Shown here piece by piece: positions 7,721-14,350 of a stretch of DNA of 34,187 nucleotides. The stretch is taken from positions 1 through 34,187 of the forward strand of contig JBLNCE010000097.1 of NCBI GenBank assembly GCA_050260415.1, given 5' to 3'. Position 1 is the first letter of the stretch; each line of letters starts with the position of its first letter. The position numbers were made by a program, and so were the translations under genes. A model generated the notes under the pieces. That model made no database searches and was not told where the DNA came from. It saw only the letters and a list, made by a program, of their open reading frames with translations. Source of the stretch: JBLNCE01 sp050260415. Its GTDB lineage: Bacteria > Bacillota > UBA4882 > JAAYXC01.

Positions 7721-8002
7721 CGGTCTTGTTAACCTAAGGGCTTGACCTAGAGCGTATGACACGATACTCGTAGTCTCAGACCGTCCGTATACCAAGATCC
7801 ATCTTGATATCAAGCTTCATCGGATCGAGCGGTGTAATAGCCAGTCGTCTCGTCCTCAGGCCATTTTGAGCATGCCGGAGCCAACTCGGGAAACAGGACT
7901 GCCAGGTTTGTGCGCCACTTCGTCACTATCTTGCAAGCCTCTTCTTCTCAAAACCTCGCGTGATATGATACTCCAACCTTTTTTGCGAAGCGATCGAGGC
8001 GG

Positions 8003-8794
8003 TTATCTGCCAGATGTTTCGCATAATTGTTTTGCTTCATTCAAGACATCCAAACCATTAGTATCCCAACGGCCAAGGCTATTCTTTAGATCCCCGCACA
8101 TATAGATCTGCTTGATCAGGTCAATGGTAACATCCTTTGACTTGCCGGCCACATACCAATCCGCCTGCTGTGCCCTTTTCGAGTCCCAAATCAAGATCTT
8201 CTTCCCTTGCGAATAGAACCGATAATTAACGTCACCCGGCCAACCAAATGTGCGAATATCTTCATCTAGTATCTTTTTTAGATAAGATATTGTATTCGGC
8301 GTCAAATTACCGTCAATCGCCGTAAATACATATTCATATTGGCTATAGTTGTTATCCCAGACTTGCGTATAAACGAAATCAGAAAAATGCTCCACATAGG
8401 CAGTCCAGACCATGTTCGGCGAGGAATCCACCTCAATCATGACGGCGGGATCCTCGGACCCGTCAAGTTTTACCGCCAGATTGCATACCCCTTGATTTTC
8501 ATGAAAAATCATCAGCAAACCGTCCTTGATAAAATCGTGTGGCCCGCCGCCGTACCAATTGTCAAAGGCTTTCCCCAGGGCGGCTATGGGATATGGATCG
8601 TCAGCCCTGCTATGTTTCTTCAGGATTTCGAACCCATTTTCCAAAGAATACCATTCAATTACCGACTCCGGGAACTTAACGCCGCAAGAACGCTCTCGTT
8701 CTCTTAACAGATCTATCAACTTGCCGGAAAACTCCGGCGGTTCTTCCCCCAGTAGATCAAAGGTCTTTTGATGGTACTTTAACCGACCACCCAT
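8003..8794 (-). CDS. SMI1/KNR4 (SUKH) family protein, possible orphan immunity gene
   Basis: This 263-residue soluble protein has the N-terminal signature of the SUKH superfamily: a helix ending in GVKFPESVIEWYSLENGF (about residues 38-55), then ILKKHSRADDPYPIAALG and a beta-rich core with GLLMIFHENQGVCNLAVKL and DPAVMIEVDS. SUKH proteins are best known as cytoplasmic immunity proteins for contact-dependent or polymorphic toxins, and as SMI1/KNR4 homologues. No toxin gene lies beside it. The start ATG 8794 has AAGGAG 9 bases upstream. The gene is visibly AT-richer than its surroundings: the 60 bases from 8281 contain only 20 G+C, which suggests acquisition. The C-terminal 100 residues (YRFYSQGKKILIWDS, VTIDLIKQIYMCGDL) look like a second small domain. 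Function is inferred from family only. Confidence 0.8.
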   Translation of the reverse strand: MGGRLKYHQKTFDLLGEEPPEFSGKLIDLLRERERSCGVKFPESVIEWYSLENGFEILKKHSRADDPYPIAALGKAFDNWYGGGPHDFIKDGLLMIFHENQGVCNLAVKLDGSEDPAVMIEVDSSPNMVWTAYVEHFSDFVYTQVWDNNYSQYEYVFTAIDGNLTPNTISYLKKILDEDIRTFGWPGDVNYRFYSQGKKILIWDSKRAQQADWYVAGKSKDVTIDLIKQIYMCGDLKNSLGRWDTNGLDVLNEAKQLCETSGR

Positions 8795-8859
8795 ACAGAT
8801 CGACTCCTTCTTGATCCGCTTGGATTCTTATCGCTGACTGTAGCAAAACCACTGGGCAA

Positions 8860-9144
8860 TTAAGGAGCCTGGCGATCTTTATCGTGCCAATTCACGCCTC
8901 TCAGCAATTGCCCGTATAAATCATCATCGATCTCAATCCGCAGCCCCTCGATGATCTCTTCCGCCGTCGGCGGCGAAGCAGAGAACTCGACGAACGGCAA
9001 CTCCTCGATCAGCGCCAAAGGCGTCCGCTCGTTCGCCTCGCCCATGCGAAGCACCGCCGCCGCGGCCAGACCATCCGCCACATTGCTCTCGGCTGTGGTT
9101 ACACGCCTTATGGATGTTTCAACCCATTTCCCGAATTGTTCGCT
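8860..9144 (-). pseudogene. 5'-truncated remnant resembling coenzyme F420-0:L-glutamate ligase
   Basis: The last ~90 codons read as the C-terminal end of the CofE/FbiB-type glutamate ligase family: TAESNVADGLAAAAVLRMGE, then RTPLALIEELPFVEFSASPP and IDDDLYGQLLRGVNW before the stop at 8860. The rest of the enzyme (family members are about 250-400 residues) is absent. Upstream, the frame runs into a C-rich hairpin repeat (9199-9215) with no plausible start or ribosome site. I therefore read it as the surviving 3' end of a deleted gene. The family assignment is from memory of motifs and is moderate in certainty. The lack of a start is seen directly. Confidence 0.5.
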
Positions 9145-9198
9145 ATTTTCCTCTCTTTCCCTGCCAACTGCTCCTTCCGGCCGGGGCAAAAGAATCCC

Positions 9199-9215
9199 CT
9201 CCCCGCGCCGGGGAG
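9199..9215. repeat. GC-rich hairpin at the truncation edge of the ligase remnant
   Basis: CTCCCCG / CGGGGAG (9199-9205 and 9209-9215, 3-base loop) lies in a C-rich tract. It resembles the hairpins at 3921 and 6226 and sits next to the point where coding similarity of the remnant stops. Confidence 0.45.
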
Positions 9216-9270
9216 AGGACACAGGAGCATAAGCGTAGTCTTCTTGTAAGCTAAACTGATCCTTCCTCGG

Positions 9271-9356
9271 GATCGGAATCGATACCGCTACTCGATACCA
9301 TTGAAAAAAACCTTCGACCCCGATTCCGATACCGATTCCGATACCGACTCCGATCT
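9271..9356. repeat. Hexamer-periodic repeat with inverted partner, downstream of livF
   Basis: CGATTCCGATAC-type hexamers run from about 9315 to 9356 (CGATTC CGATAC CGATTC CGATAC CGACTC CGATCT). An inverted partner, ATCGGAATCG at 9272-9281, can pair with CGATTCCGAT at 9321-9330 or 9333-9342. It lies between livF and the ligase remnant, where a livF terminator would be expected. No other terminator is seen. Confidence 0.6.
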
Positions 9357-9409
9357 CAGTCTCTTACACCAAAGTTGGCGCATACGGGGACACAGGGATG
9401 GGGTCAGCC

Positions 9410-10126
9410 CTACTTCGCCGCCTTCCTCCCCAGATACGCTTCCTTAATCTCCTCGTTCGCCAGCATCTCCCGGCCCGTGCCCTGCATGGTGATCCGGCCG
9501 GTCTCCATGACGTAGCCCCAGTCCGCGATCTGGAGGGCGGCGTTGGCGTTCTGCTCGATCAAGAGGATGGTCACGCCCTGGCGGTGGATCTCCTGGATGA
9601 TGCGGAAGATCTCCTTGACGATCATCGGCGCCAGGCCCAGGGAGGGCTCGTCCATCATCATCAGCTTGGGGCGGGACATGAGCGCCCGTCCCACGGCCAG
9701 CATCTGCTGCTCGCCGCCGGAGAGGGTCCCCGCGGATTGCCAGGCGCGTTCCTTGAGGATGGGGAAGAGGCCGTAGACCCAGTCCAGGTCCGTCTTGATC
9801 CCTTGTTCGTCCGCGCGGGTAAAGGCGCCGATGCGCAGGTTTTCCTCGACGGTCAGCTGAGGAAAGACCCGCCGCCCCTCCGGGACCAGGGTGATGCCGA
9901 GCGCGGCCATGGCGTGGGTCTTCTCCGCGAGAAGGTCCCGACCCCGGTAGGTGATGGCGCCGCCGAGCGGCTTGACCAGTCCCATGATGGCGCGCAGGAG
10001 CGTGCTCTTGCCGGCACCGTTGGCGCCGACCAGGGTGACGATCCGCCCCTCCTCCACCTCCAGGCTGATGCCCTTCAGGGCCTCGATGCCGCCGTAGGCG
10101 ACCACCAGGTTCTCGACCTTAAGCAC
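9410..10126 (-). CDS. livF: Branched-chain amino acid/amide ABC transporter ATPase LivF
   Basis: This is a 238-residue ATP-binding subunit that powers import by the LivHM channel at the cytoplasmic membrane face. Walker A is GANGAGKST (about 34-42), the Q-loop region has PEGRRVFPQLTVEENL, the ABC signature is LSGGEQQMLAVGRAL and Walker B is LMMMDEPSLGLAP. The LivF-type ITLVPEGRRVFP and the short length separate it from LivG. The start is GTG at 10124-10126, nested in the end of livG (8-base overlap), which indicates translational coupling. It is the last gene of the liv operon. Confidence 0.95.
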   Translation of the reverse strand: MLKVENLVVAYGGIEALKGISLEVEEGRIVTLVGANGAGKSTLLRAIMGLVKPLGGAITYRGRDLLAEKTHAMAALGITLVPEGRRVFPQLTVEENLRIGAFTRADEQGIKTDLDWVYGLFPILKERAWQSAGTLSGGEQQMLAVGRALMSRPKLMMMDEPSLGLAPMIVKEIFRIIQEIHRQGVTILLIEQNANAALQIADWGYVMETGRITMQGTGREMLANEEIKEAYLGRKAAK

Positions 10127-10889
10127 CTTCTTCCACCCCCAGATAGGCCTCGATGACCCGCGGGTCGTTCTGGACCTCGGCGGGCGTGCCGCGGGCGATG
10201 GTTACGCCGTAGTCCAGGACCTGAATGCGCTGGGAGATCTCCATGACCACGTCCATGTGGTGCTCGATGAGGAGGATGGTCAGGCCGTACTCGGCGCGGA
10301 TCTCCTGGATGAAGCGGGTCAGGTCCGCGGCTTCCTTTGGATTCATCCCGGCGGCCGGCTCGTCGAGGAGGAGCAGCTTTGGGTCCGTGGCCAGGGCGCG
10401 GGCGATCTCCAGGCGGCGCTGCAGCCCGTACGGGAGGGAACTCGCCTTTTCCATCAGGGTGCCTCCCAACCCCACCCGCTCGATGAGGGCCAGCGACTTT
10501 TGGCGCATGGCCTTTTCCTCCCGCCGGTACCGGGGCAGCTTGAGCGTGGCCTCGAGGTAGCCGGAGCGGATATGGGCGTGGTTGGCGATGAGCACGTTAT
10601 CGAGGACGGTGAGGCTTTTGAAGAGCCGGATATTCTGGAATGTCCGCGCGATGCCGAGGCGCGTGATGGCGTCCGGCTTGAGACCGGTGATCTCCCTGCC
10701 TTTGAAGAAGACACGTCCCGCGGTCGGCCGGTAGACGCCGGTGATCATGTTGAACGCGGTCGTCTTGCCCGCGCCGTTCGGTCCGATCAGCCCCACGATC
10801 TCTCCCTCGCGCAGCTCGAGATCGAAGTCTTTGACCGCCACCACGCCGCCGAAGCGCATCGTGGCCGCCTCCACCCGGAGCACGCTCAT
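10119..10889 (-). CDS. livG: Branched-chain amino acid/amide ABC transporter ATPase LivG
   Basis: This is a 256-residue ATPase partner of LivF. Walker A is GPNGAGKTT (about 37-45). LivG-type features are ITGVYRPTAGRVFFKG, GIARTFQNIRLFKSLTVLDN, the signature region LPYGLQRRLEIARAL (Y replacing the usual S-G pattern, normal in LivG), Walker B LLLLDEPAAGMNP, and H in LLIEHHMDVVM. The ATG at 10887-10889 overlaps the livM stop by four bases (ATGA), and the 3' end overlaps livF. Much longer readings upstream are frame shadows of livM. Confidence 0.95.
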   Translation of the reverse strand: MSVLRVEAATMRFGGVVAVKDFDLELREGEIVGLIGPNGAGKTTAFNMITGVYRPTAGRVFFKGREITGLKPDAITRLGIARTFQNIRLFKSLTVLDNVLIANHAHIRSGYLEATLKLPRYRREEKAMRQKSLALIERVGLGGTLMEKASSLPYGLQRRLEIARALATDPKLLLLDEPAAGMNPKEAADLTRFIQEIRAEYGLTILLIEHHMDVVMEISQRIQVLDYGVTIARGTPAEVQNDPRVIEAYLGVEEGA

Positions 10890-11962
10890 CGGCTCCGCCC
10901 CCCTTTCACCGCTTGGCTGCCGGACGGCCTGAAACGCCGCCAGCGGTCTCTGTCGAGCAGCCGATCCCAGCTGAATTCGTCTGTGCCCATCAGGCCGTGG
11001 CGGTAAAAGAGGACCACCAGCATGAGCAGGGCCGAGAAGACCACCTGCCGCAGGCCGACCTTGCCCGGGACGACCACGAAGCCGAGGTTGATGGACTCGT
11101 CCAAAAAACGCAGGATCTCCCCGGCCGAGGTCACGATGAAGGCGGAGATGACCGATCCGGTCAGGCTGCCCATACCGCCGAGGACGATGATGAGCAGGAT
11201 GTTGAAGGTAAAGAGGAAGCTGAACATCCTGGGGTCGATCGTCCCGAGCAAGTTGCCGAGGAGACCGCCGCCGAGGCCGGCAAAGAACGCGCCGGTGACG
11301 AAGGCGAGGCTCTTGTGTTTGGCCAGGTTGATGCCCATGGCTTCCGCGGCGATCTCGTCCTCCCGGATGGCCAGGAGCGCCCGCCCGTAACTGCTCTTGA
11401 TGAGCGAGGCCAAGAGCACCGCGGTGGCCGCCGCCGTGCCGAAGCTCCACCAGAGGTTGGTGATGGCTGGGATCCCCTTGAGCCCCAAAGCCCCGTTGGT
11501 CAGGCTCTGGGTGTTGGTAAAGACCACCCGGATGATCTCGGAAAAACCGAGCGTGGCGATGGCCAGGTAATCCCCCTTGAGCCGCAGTGCGGGCGCGCCG
11601 ACTAAAAAAGCGACCAGCGCGGCCAAGAGGCCCCCGAGCAGCAGCGCCAGGGGAAAGGGCAGCGTGATGACGTCAAGCGGCTTAATGATCGGCGCCAGGT
11701 AGAAGATCTGCTGCTTGACGTCGGGCGGCATGGTCAGCAAGGCCGTCGTGTATGCGCCCACCGCCATCAGCCCCGCGTGCCCCAGGGAAAACAGGCCCGT
11801 AAAGCCGTTGATTAGGTTCATGCTCATGCCGAGGATGGCATAGATCGCGCAGACGTTCAGGATGCGCACGATGTAGGTGTCGAAGTACCGGTCCGCGTAC
11901 CAGAGAAAGACCGTCAAGAAGAGGATGGCCGTGGCCGTCAAGACGGCGTCGCGTCGTTTCAT
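10886..11962 (-). CDS. livM: Branched-chain amino acid/amide ABC transporter permease LivM
   Basis: This 358-residue integral membrane permease has eight or more hydrophobic segments. LivM hallmarks are AILGMSMNLINGFTGLFSLG with HAGLMAVGAYT (about 42-72), PALRLKGDYLAIATLGFSEI (about 125-145), LAIREDEIAAEAMGINLAKHK (the ATPase-contact loop) and TFNILLIIVLGGMGSLTG. The extension after the last membrane segment (SWDRLLDRDRWRRFRPSG) is basic and cytoplasmic. AAGGTG lies upstream of the ATG at 11962, four bases after the livH stop, and the 3' end overlaps livG. Confidence 0.95.
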   Translation of the reverse strand: MKRRDAVLTATAILFLTVFLWYADRYFDTYIVRILNVCAIYAILGMSMNLINGFTGLFSLGHAGLMAVGAYTTALLTMPPDVKQQIFYLAPIIKPLDVITLPFPLALLLGGLLAALVAFLVGAPALRLKGDYLAIATLGFSEIIRVVFTNTQSLTNGALGLKGIPAITNLWWSFGTAAATAVLLASLIKSSYGRALLAIREDEIAAEAMGINLAKHKSLAFVTGAFFAGLGGGLLGNLLGTIDPRMFSFLFTFNILLIIVLGGMGSLTGSVISAFIVTSAGEILRFLDESINLGFVVVPGKVGLRQVVFSALLMLVVLFYRHGLMGTDEFSWDRLLDRDRWRRFRPSGSQAVKGGRSR

Positions 11963-11966
11963 GCGC

Positions 11967-12860
11967 TCACACCTTCTCCGCGATCTTGTCGCCCACGATC
12001 CCGGTCGGCTTGTACAAGAGGATGACGATCAGCAGGATAAAGGCGAACGCATCCCGATAGCCGGTCAGGGTGGGCAAAAAGGCGACAAGCATGATCTCGC
12101 CGATCCCGAGGATGAAACCGCCCAGAACCGCCCCCTGGATCTTGCCGATCCCGCCGATGACCGCGGCGATGAAGCACTTCAACCCCGGGATCACCCCCAT
12201 CAACGGGGCGATCTGAGGGAATTTCAAGCCCCACATGATCCCGCCGACGGCCGCCAGGACGGAACCCAGGCCGAAAGTGACGGAAACGGTCCGGTCCACG
12301 TTGACCCCCATGACCCGCGCGGTCTCCTGGTCCATGGAGACGGCCCGCATCGCCATGCCCGTCTTGGTTCGGTAGATCAGGTACATCAGGAGAAGGAGAA
12401 AGACCACCGTGGCCACGGGGATATAGAACGTCAGCTTTTGGATGGAGACGGAACCAACCTGGACTACGTCCGTAAAGATCTCCGGCGTCGGAAACGGCTT
12501 GGGCACCCCGCCGAAGAGGACGATGGTCAGGTTCTCGAGGAGAAAGGAGGCGCCGATGGCGGAGATCAGGATGGAGATCTTCGGCGCCTCTCTGATCGGC
12601 CGGTAGGCGGCGGCCTCCACGCCCACCCCCAGCAGGCCCGTGAGGATGAGTACCGCCGGGAAGCTGATGTACCAGGGAAGGCCGAACGTGATGACGCCGA
12701 AGAAGGCAAAGTAGGTCGCCATCATGAAGATATCGCCGTGGGCGAAGTTGATCAGCCTCAGGATGCCGTAGACCATGGTATAGCCGATGGCGATCAGCGC
12801 GTAGAGGCTGCCGAGGGAGATGCCGTTCGAGAGATGCTGCAGGAACAGATCGAATGCCAT
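11967..12860 (-). CDS. livH: Branched-chain amino acid/amide ABC transporter permease LivH
   Basis: This 297-residue permease forms the channel with LivM. Signature blocks are NGISLGSLYALIAIGYTMVY (about 11-30), RLINFAHGDIFM, MRAVSMDQETARVMGVNVDR (EAA-like loop) and PGLKCFIAAVIGGIGKIQGA. The start ATG 12860 has AGGTGG upstream. It follows livK after 87 bases that include a 13-bp hairpin, and is four bases before livM. It is a normal intact LivH and a useful comparison for the divergent LivH-like protein at 23874-24716. Confidence 0.95.
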   Translation of the reverse strand: MAFDLFLQHLSNGISLGSLYALIAIGYTMVYGILRLINFAHGDIFMMATYFAFFGVITFGLPWYISFPAVLILTGLLGVGVEAAAYRPIREAPKISILISAIGASFLLENLTIVLFGGVPKPFPTPEIFTDVVQVGSVSIQKLTFYIPVATVVFLLLLMYLIYRTKTGMAMRAVSMDQETARVMGVNVDRTVSVTFGLGSVLAAVGGIMWGLKFPQIAPLMGVIPGLKCFIAAVIGGIGKIQGAVLGGFILGIGEIMLVAFLPTLTGYRDAFAFILLIVILLYKPTGIVGDKIAEKV

Positions 12861-12888
12861 CCCACCACCACCTATGACCGATTAATAC

Positions 12889-12926
12889 ACATACGCTTCC
12901 TCCCGGATTCAGAAGGAAGCGTATGT
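12889..12926 (-). terminator. Intercistronic stem-loop between livK and livH
   Basis: A perfect 13-bp stem ACATACGCTTCCT / AGGAAGCGTATGT (12889-12901 and 12914-12926, 12-base loop) sits between livK and livH. There is no T-run, so it is more likely a 3' stabilising or partial-termination element giving excess binding protein over permease than a full terminator. Confidence 0.65.
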
Positions 12927-12947
12927 TCGTGGCGGAAACGTCCGGCG

Positions 12948-14090
12948 TTATTCCGGTTGGATCGTGTCGAGGTAGACGAATTTGCCGTCCTTGACCTGTT
13001 TGATGACGGCGTTCTTGACCGCGTCGCCGTTCTCGTCGAGGGTGATGATGCCCGTGGCGCCCTCAAAGCCCTCGGTCTTGGCGATCTCGTCCCGGATCTT
13101 GACCCGGTCGGTGGACCCGGCCCGCTTGATGGCGTCGAGGATCAGGATGTACGCGTCATAGCCGAGGGCCGTCACGGCCGCTGGTTCTTTCTGGTATTCC
13201 TCCCGGTAGGCGTCGAGGAATGTCTGCGACTCGGCGGTGATCGGCGTCTCCGTGGCAAAGAAGGTGGAGAAGACGGCCCCTTCCACCGCCTGCTTGCCGA
13301 TATCCAGGAACTCCTGGACTTCCCAGGTGTCGCCGCCGATGATCGGGCAGGTGATGCCGAGCTTGCGCGCCTGGCTGATGATCAGGGCCGACTCGGTGAA
13401 GTTGCCCGGGGCGAAGATGACGTCGGGTTTCTTGCCCTTGATGTTGGTGAGCTGCGCCGAGAAGTCCTGGTCGCCGGTGTTGTAGTTGGCCACCGCCAGG
13501 ATGCAGCCCTCATCCCCGGTCAGCTTCTTGAAGCTCTCGGTGAAGAAGTTCGCCAAACCGACGGCGTAATCGTTGGAAACCTCCTGCACGATCGCGGCCT
13601 TGCGCGCGTTGAGTTTGCTATAGGCGTAGTTGGCCATGACCGTGCCCTGGAACGGATCGATGAAGCAGACCCGGAAATAGTACTCGTTGCCCTTGGTCAC
13701 AAGCGGGTTGGTGCAGGAGGCGCCGACCGCGGGCACCTTGCGCTTTTTCACGATATCCCCGGCGGCCATGGAAAGTGAGCTGCCCCAGCTGCCGATGATG
13801 GCCGTAACCTTGTCTTTCTCCACCAGACGGGCGGCGGCGGTGGCCGCTTCGACCTTGTCGGATTTGTTGTCCGCGATCACGAGCTCGACTTTCTTGCCGA
13901 GCACTTCGGGGTAGAGTTTATTGGCCAGCTTGACCCCTTCGACCTCCAGTTGGCCGCCGGCGGCGTTGGCGCCGGTGACCGGCTCGAAGACCCCGATCTT
14001 GATTACGTTTGCCTTTTCCCCTCCGCAACCTGCCAGGACCAGGGCGAGCATGAGCGCGACCGCCGAGAGAGCTAGGATCCCACGTTTCAT
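12948..14090 (-). CDS. livK: Branched-chain amino acid/amide ABC transporter substrate-binding lipoprotein
   Basis: This 380-residue Leu/Ile/Val-binding-type protein has a signal peptide and lipobox VLAGC (Cys 22), so it is anchored outside the membrane. Family motifs are IKIGVFEPVTGANAAGGQ (about 31-48), VELVIADNKSDK, TAIIGSWGSS, FIDPFQGTVMANYAY, ADVIFAPGNF-like PDVIFAPGNFTES, and TALGYDAYILILDAI. The ATG at 14090 is preceded by AGGAGG at 7 bases. An in-frame ATG 12 codons upstream has no ribosome site and is not used. It is first in the liv operon. The ligand could be branched-chain amino acids, amides or urea-like compounds; sequence alone does not decide. Confidence 0.94.
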   Translation of the reverse strand: MKRGILALSAVALMLALVLAGCGGEKANVIKIGVFEPVTGANAAGGQLEVEGVKLANKLYPEVLGKKVELVIADNKSDKVEAATAAARLVEKDKVTAIIGSWGSSLSMAAGDIVKKRKVPAVGASCTNPLVTKGNEYYFRVCFIDPFQGTVMANYAYSKLNARKAAIVQEVSNDYAVGLANFFTESFKKLTGDEGCILAVANYNTGDQDFSAQLTNIKGKKPDVIFAPGNFTESALIISQARKLGITCPIIGGDTWEVQEFLDIGKQAVEGAVFSTFFATETPITAESQTFLDAYREEYQKEPAAVTALGYDAYILILDAIKRAGSTDRVKIRDEIAKTEGFEGATGIITLDENGDAVKNAVIKQVKDGKFVYLDTIQPE

Positions 14091-14350
14091 GAGCAAACCT
14101 CCTTTTTTTGGATACGAATGCATCATGAATGCTGGATAGAGGACCTGCGCACGGGTACGAACACCGATTCGGCGACAGCGGCCTCCGCGACGGCGGGTAC
14201 GGGGATGCCTCGGGTTGCGCCTTCCCCCGCGGCGGGCTTGTCTCCCCCTAAATTTCGCGCAAAGTCGGCGTTTTCCTCTGTTTTCGCCTGCTGTATCAAG
14301 TCCGACATATCGTCACGCGCCCGTGACCTAGCCATGGACCGGGGTGAGGA

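Noticed and set aside
7866..8105. Plus-strand frame next to the SUKH gene as a possible toxin
   Set aside because: No ribosome site, no toxin-domain motif, and it overlaps the 3' end of the SUKH gene on the other strand.
11877..13778. A 633-codon open frame on the plus strand
   Set aside because: It lies antisense to livM, livH and livK, is rich in Arg/Asp/Gly/His as shadows of GC-rich genes are, and has no ribosome site or recognisable motif.
14123..14335. A 70-codon minus-strand frame between the histidine kinase and livK
   Set aside because: No convincing ribosome site, low-complexity Ala/Val-rich second half and no recognised motif. It could be a real small gene, but the sequence does not support it well enough.
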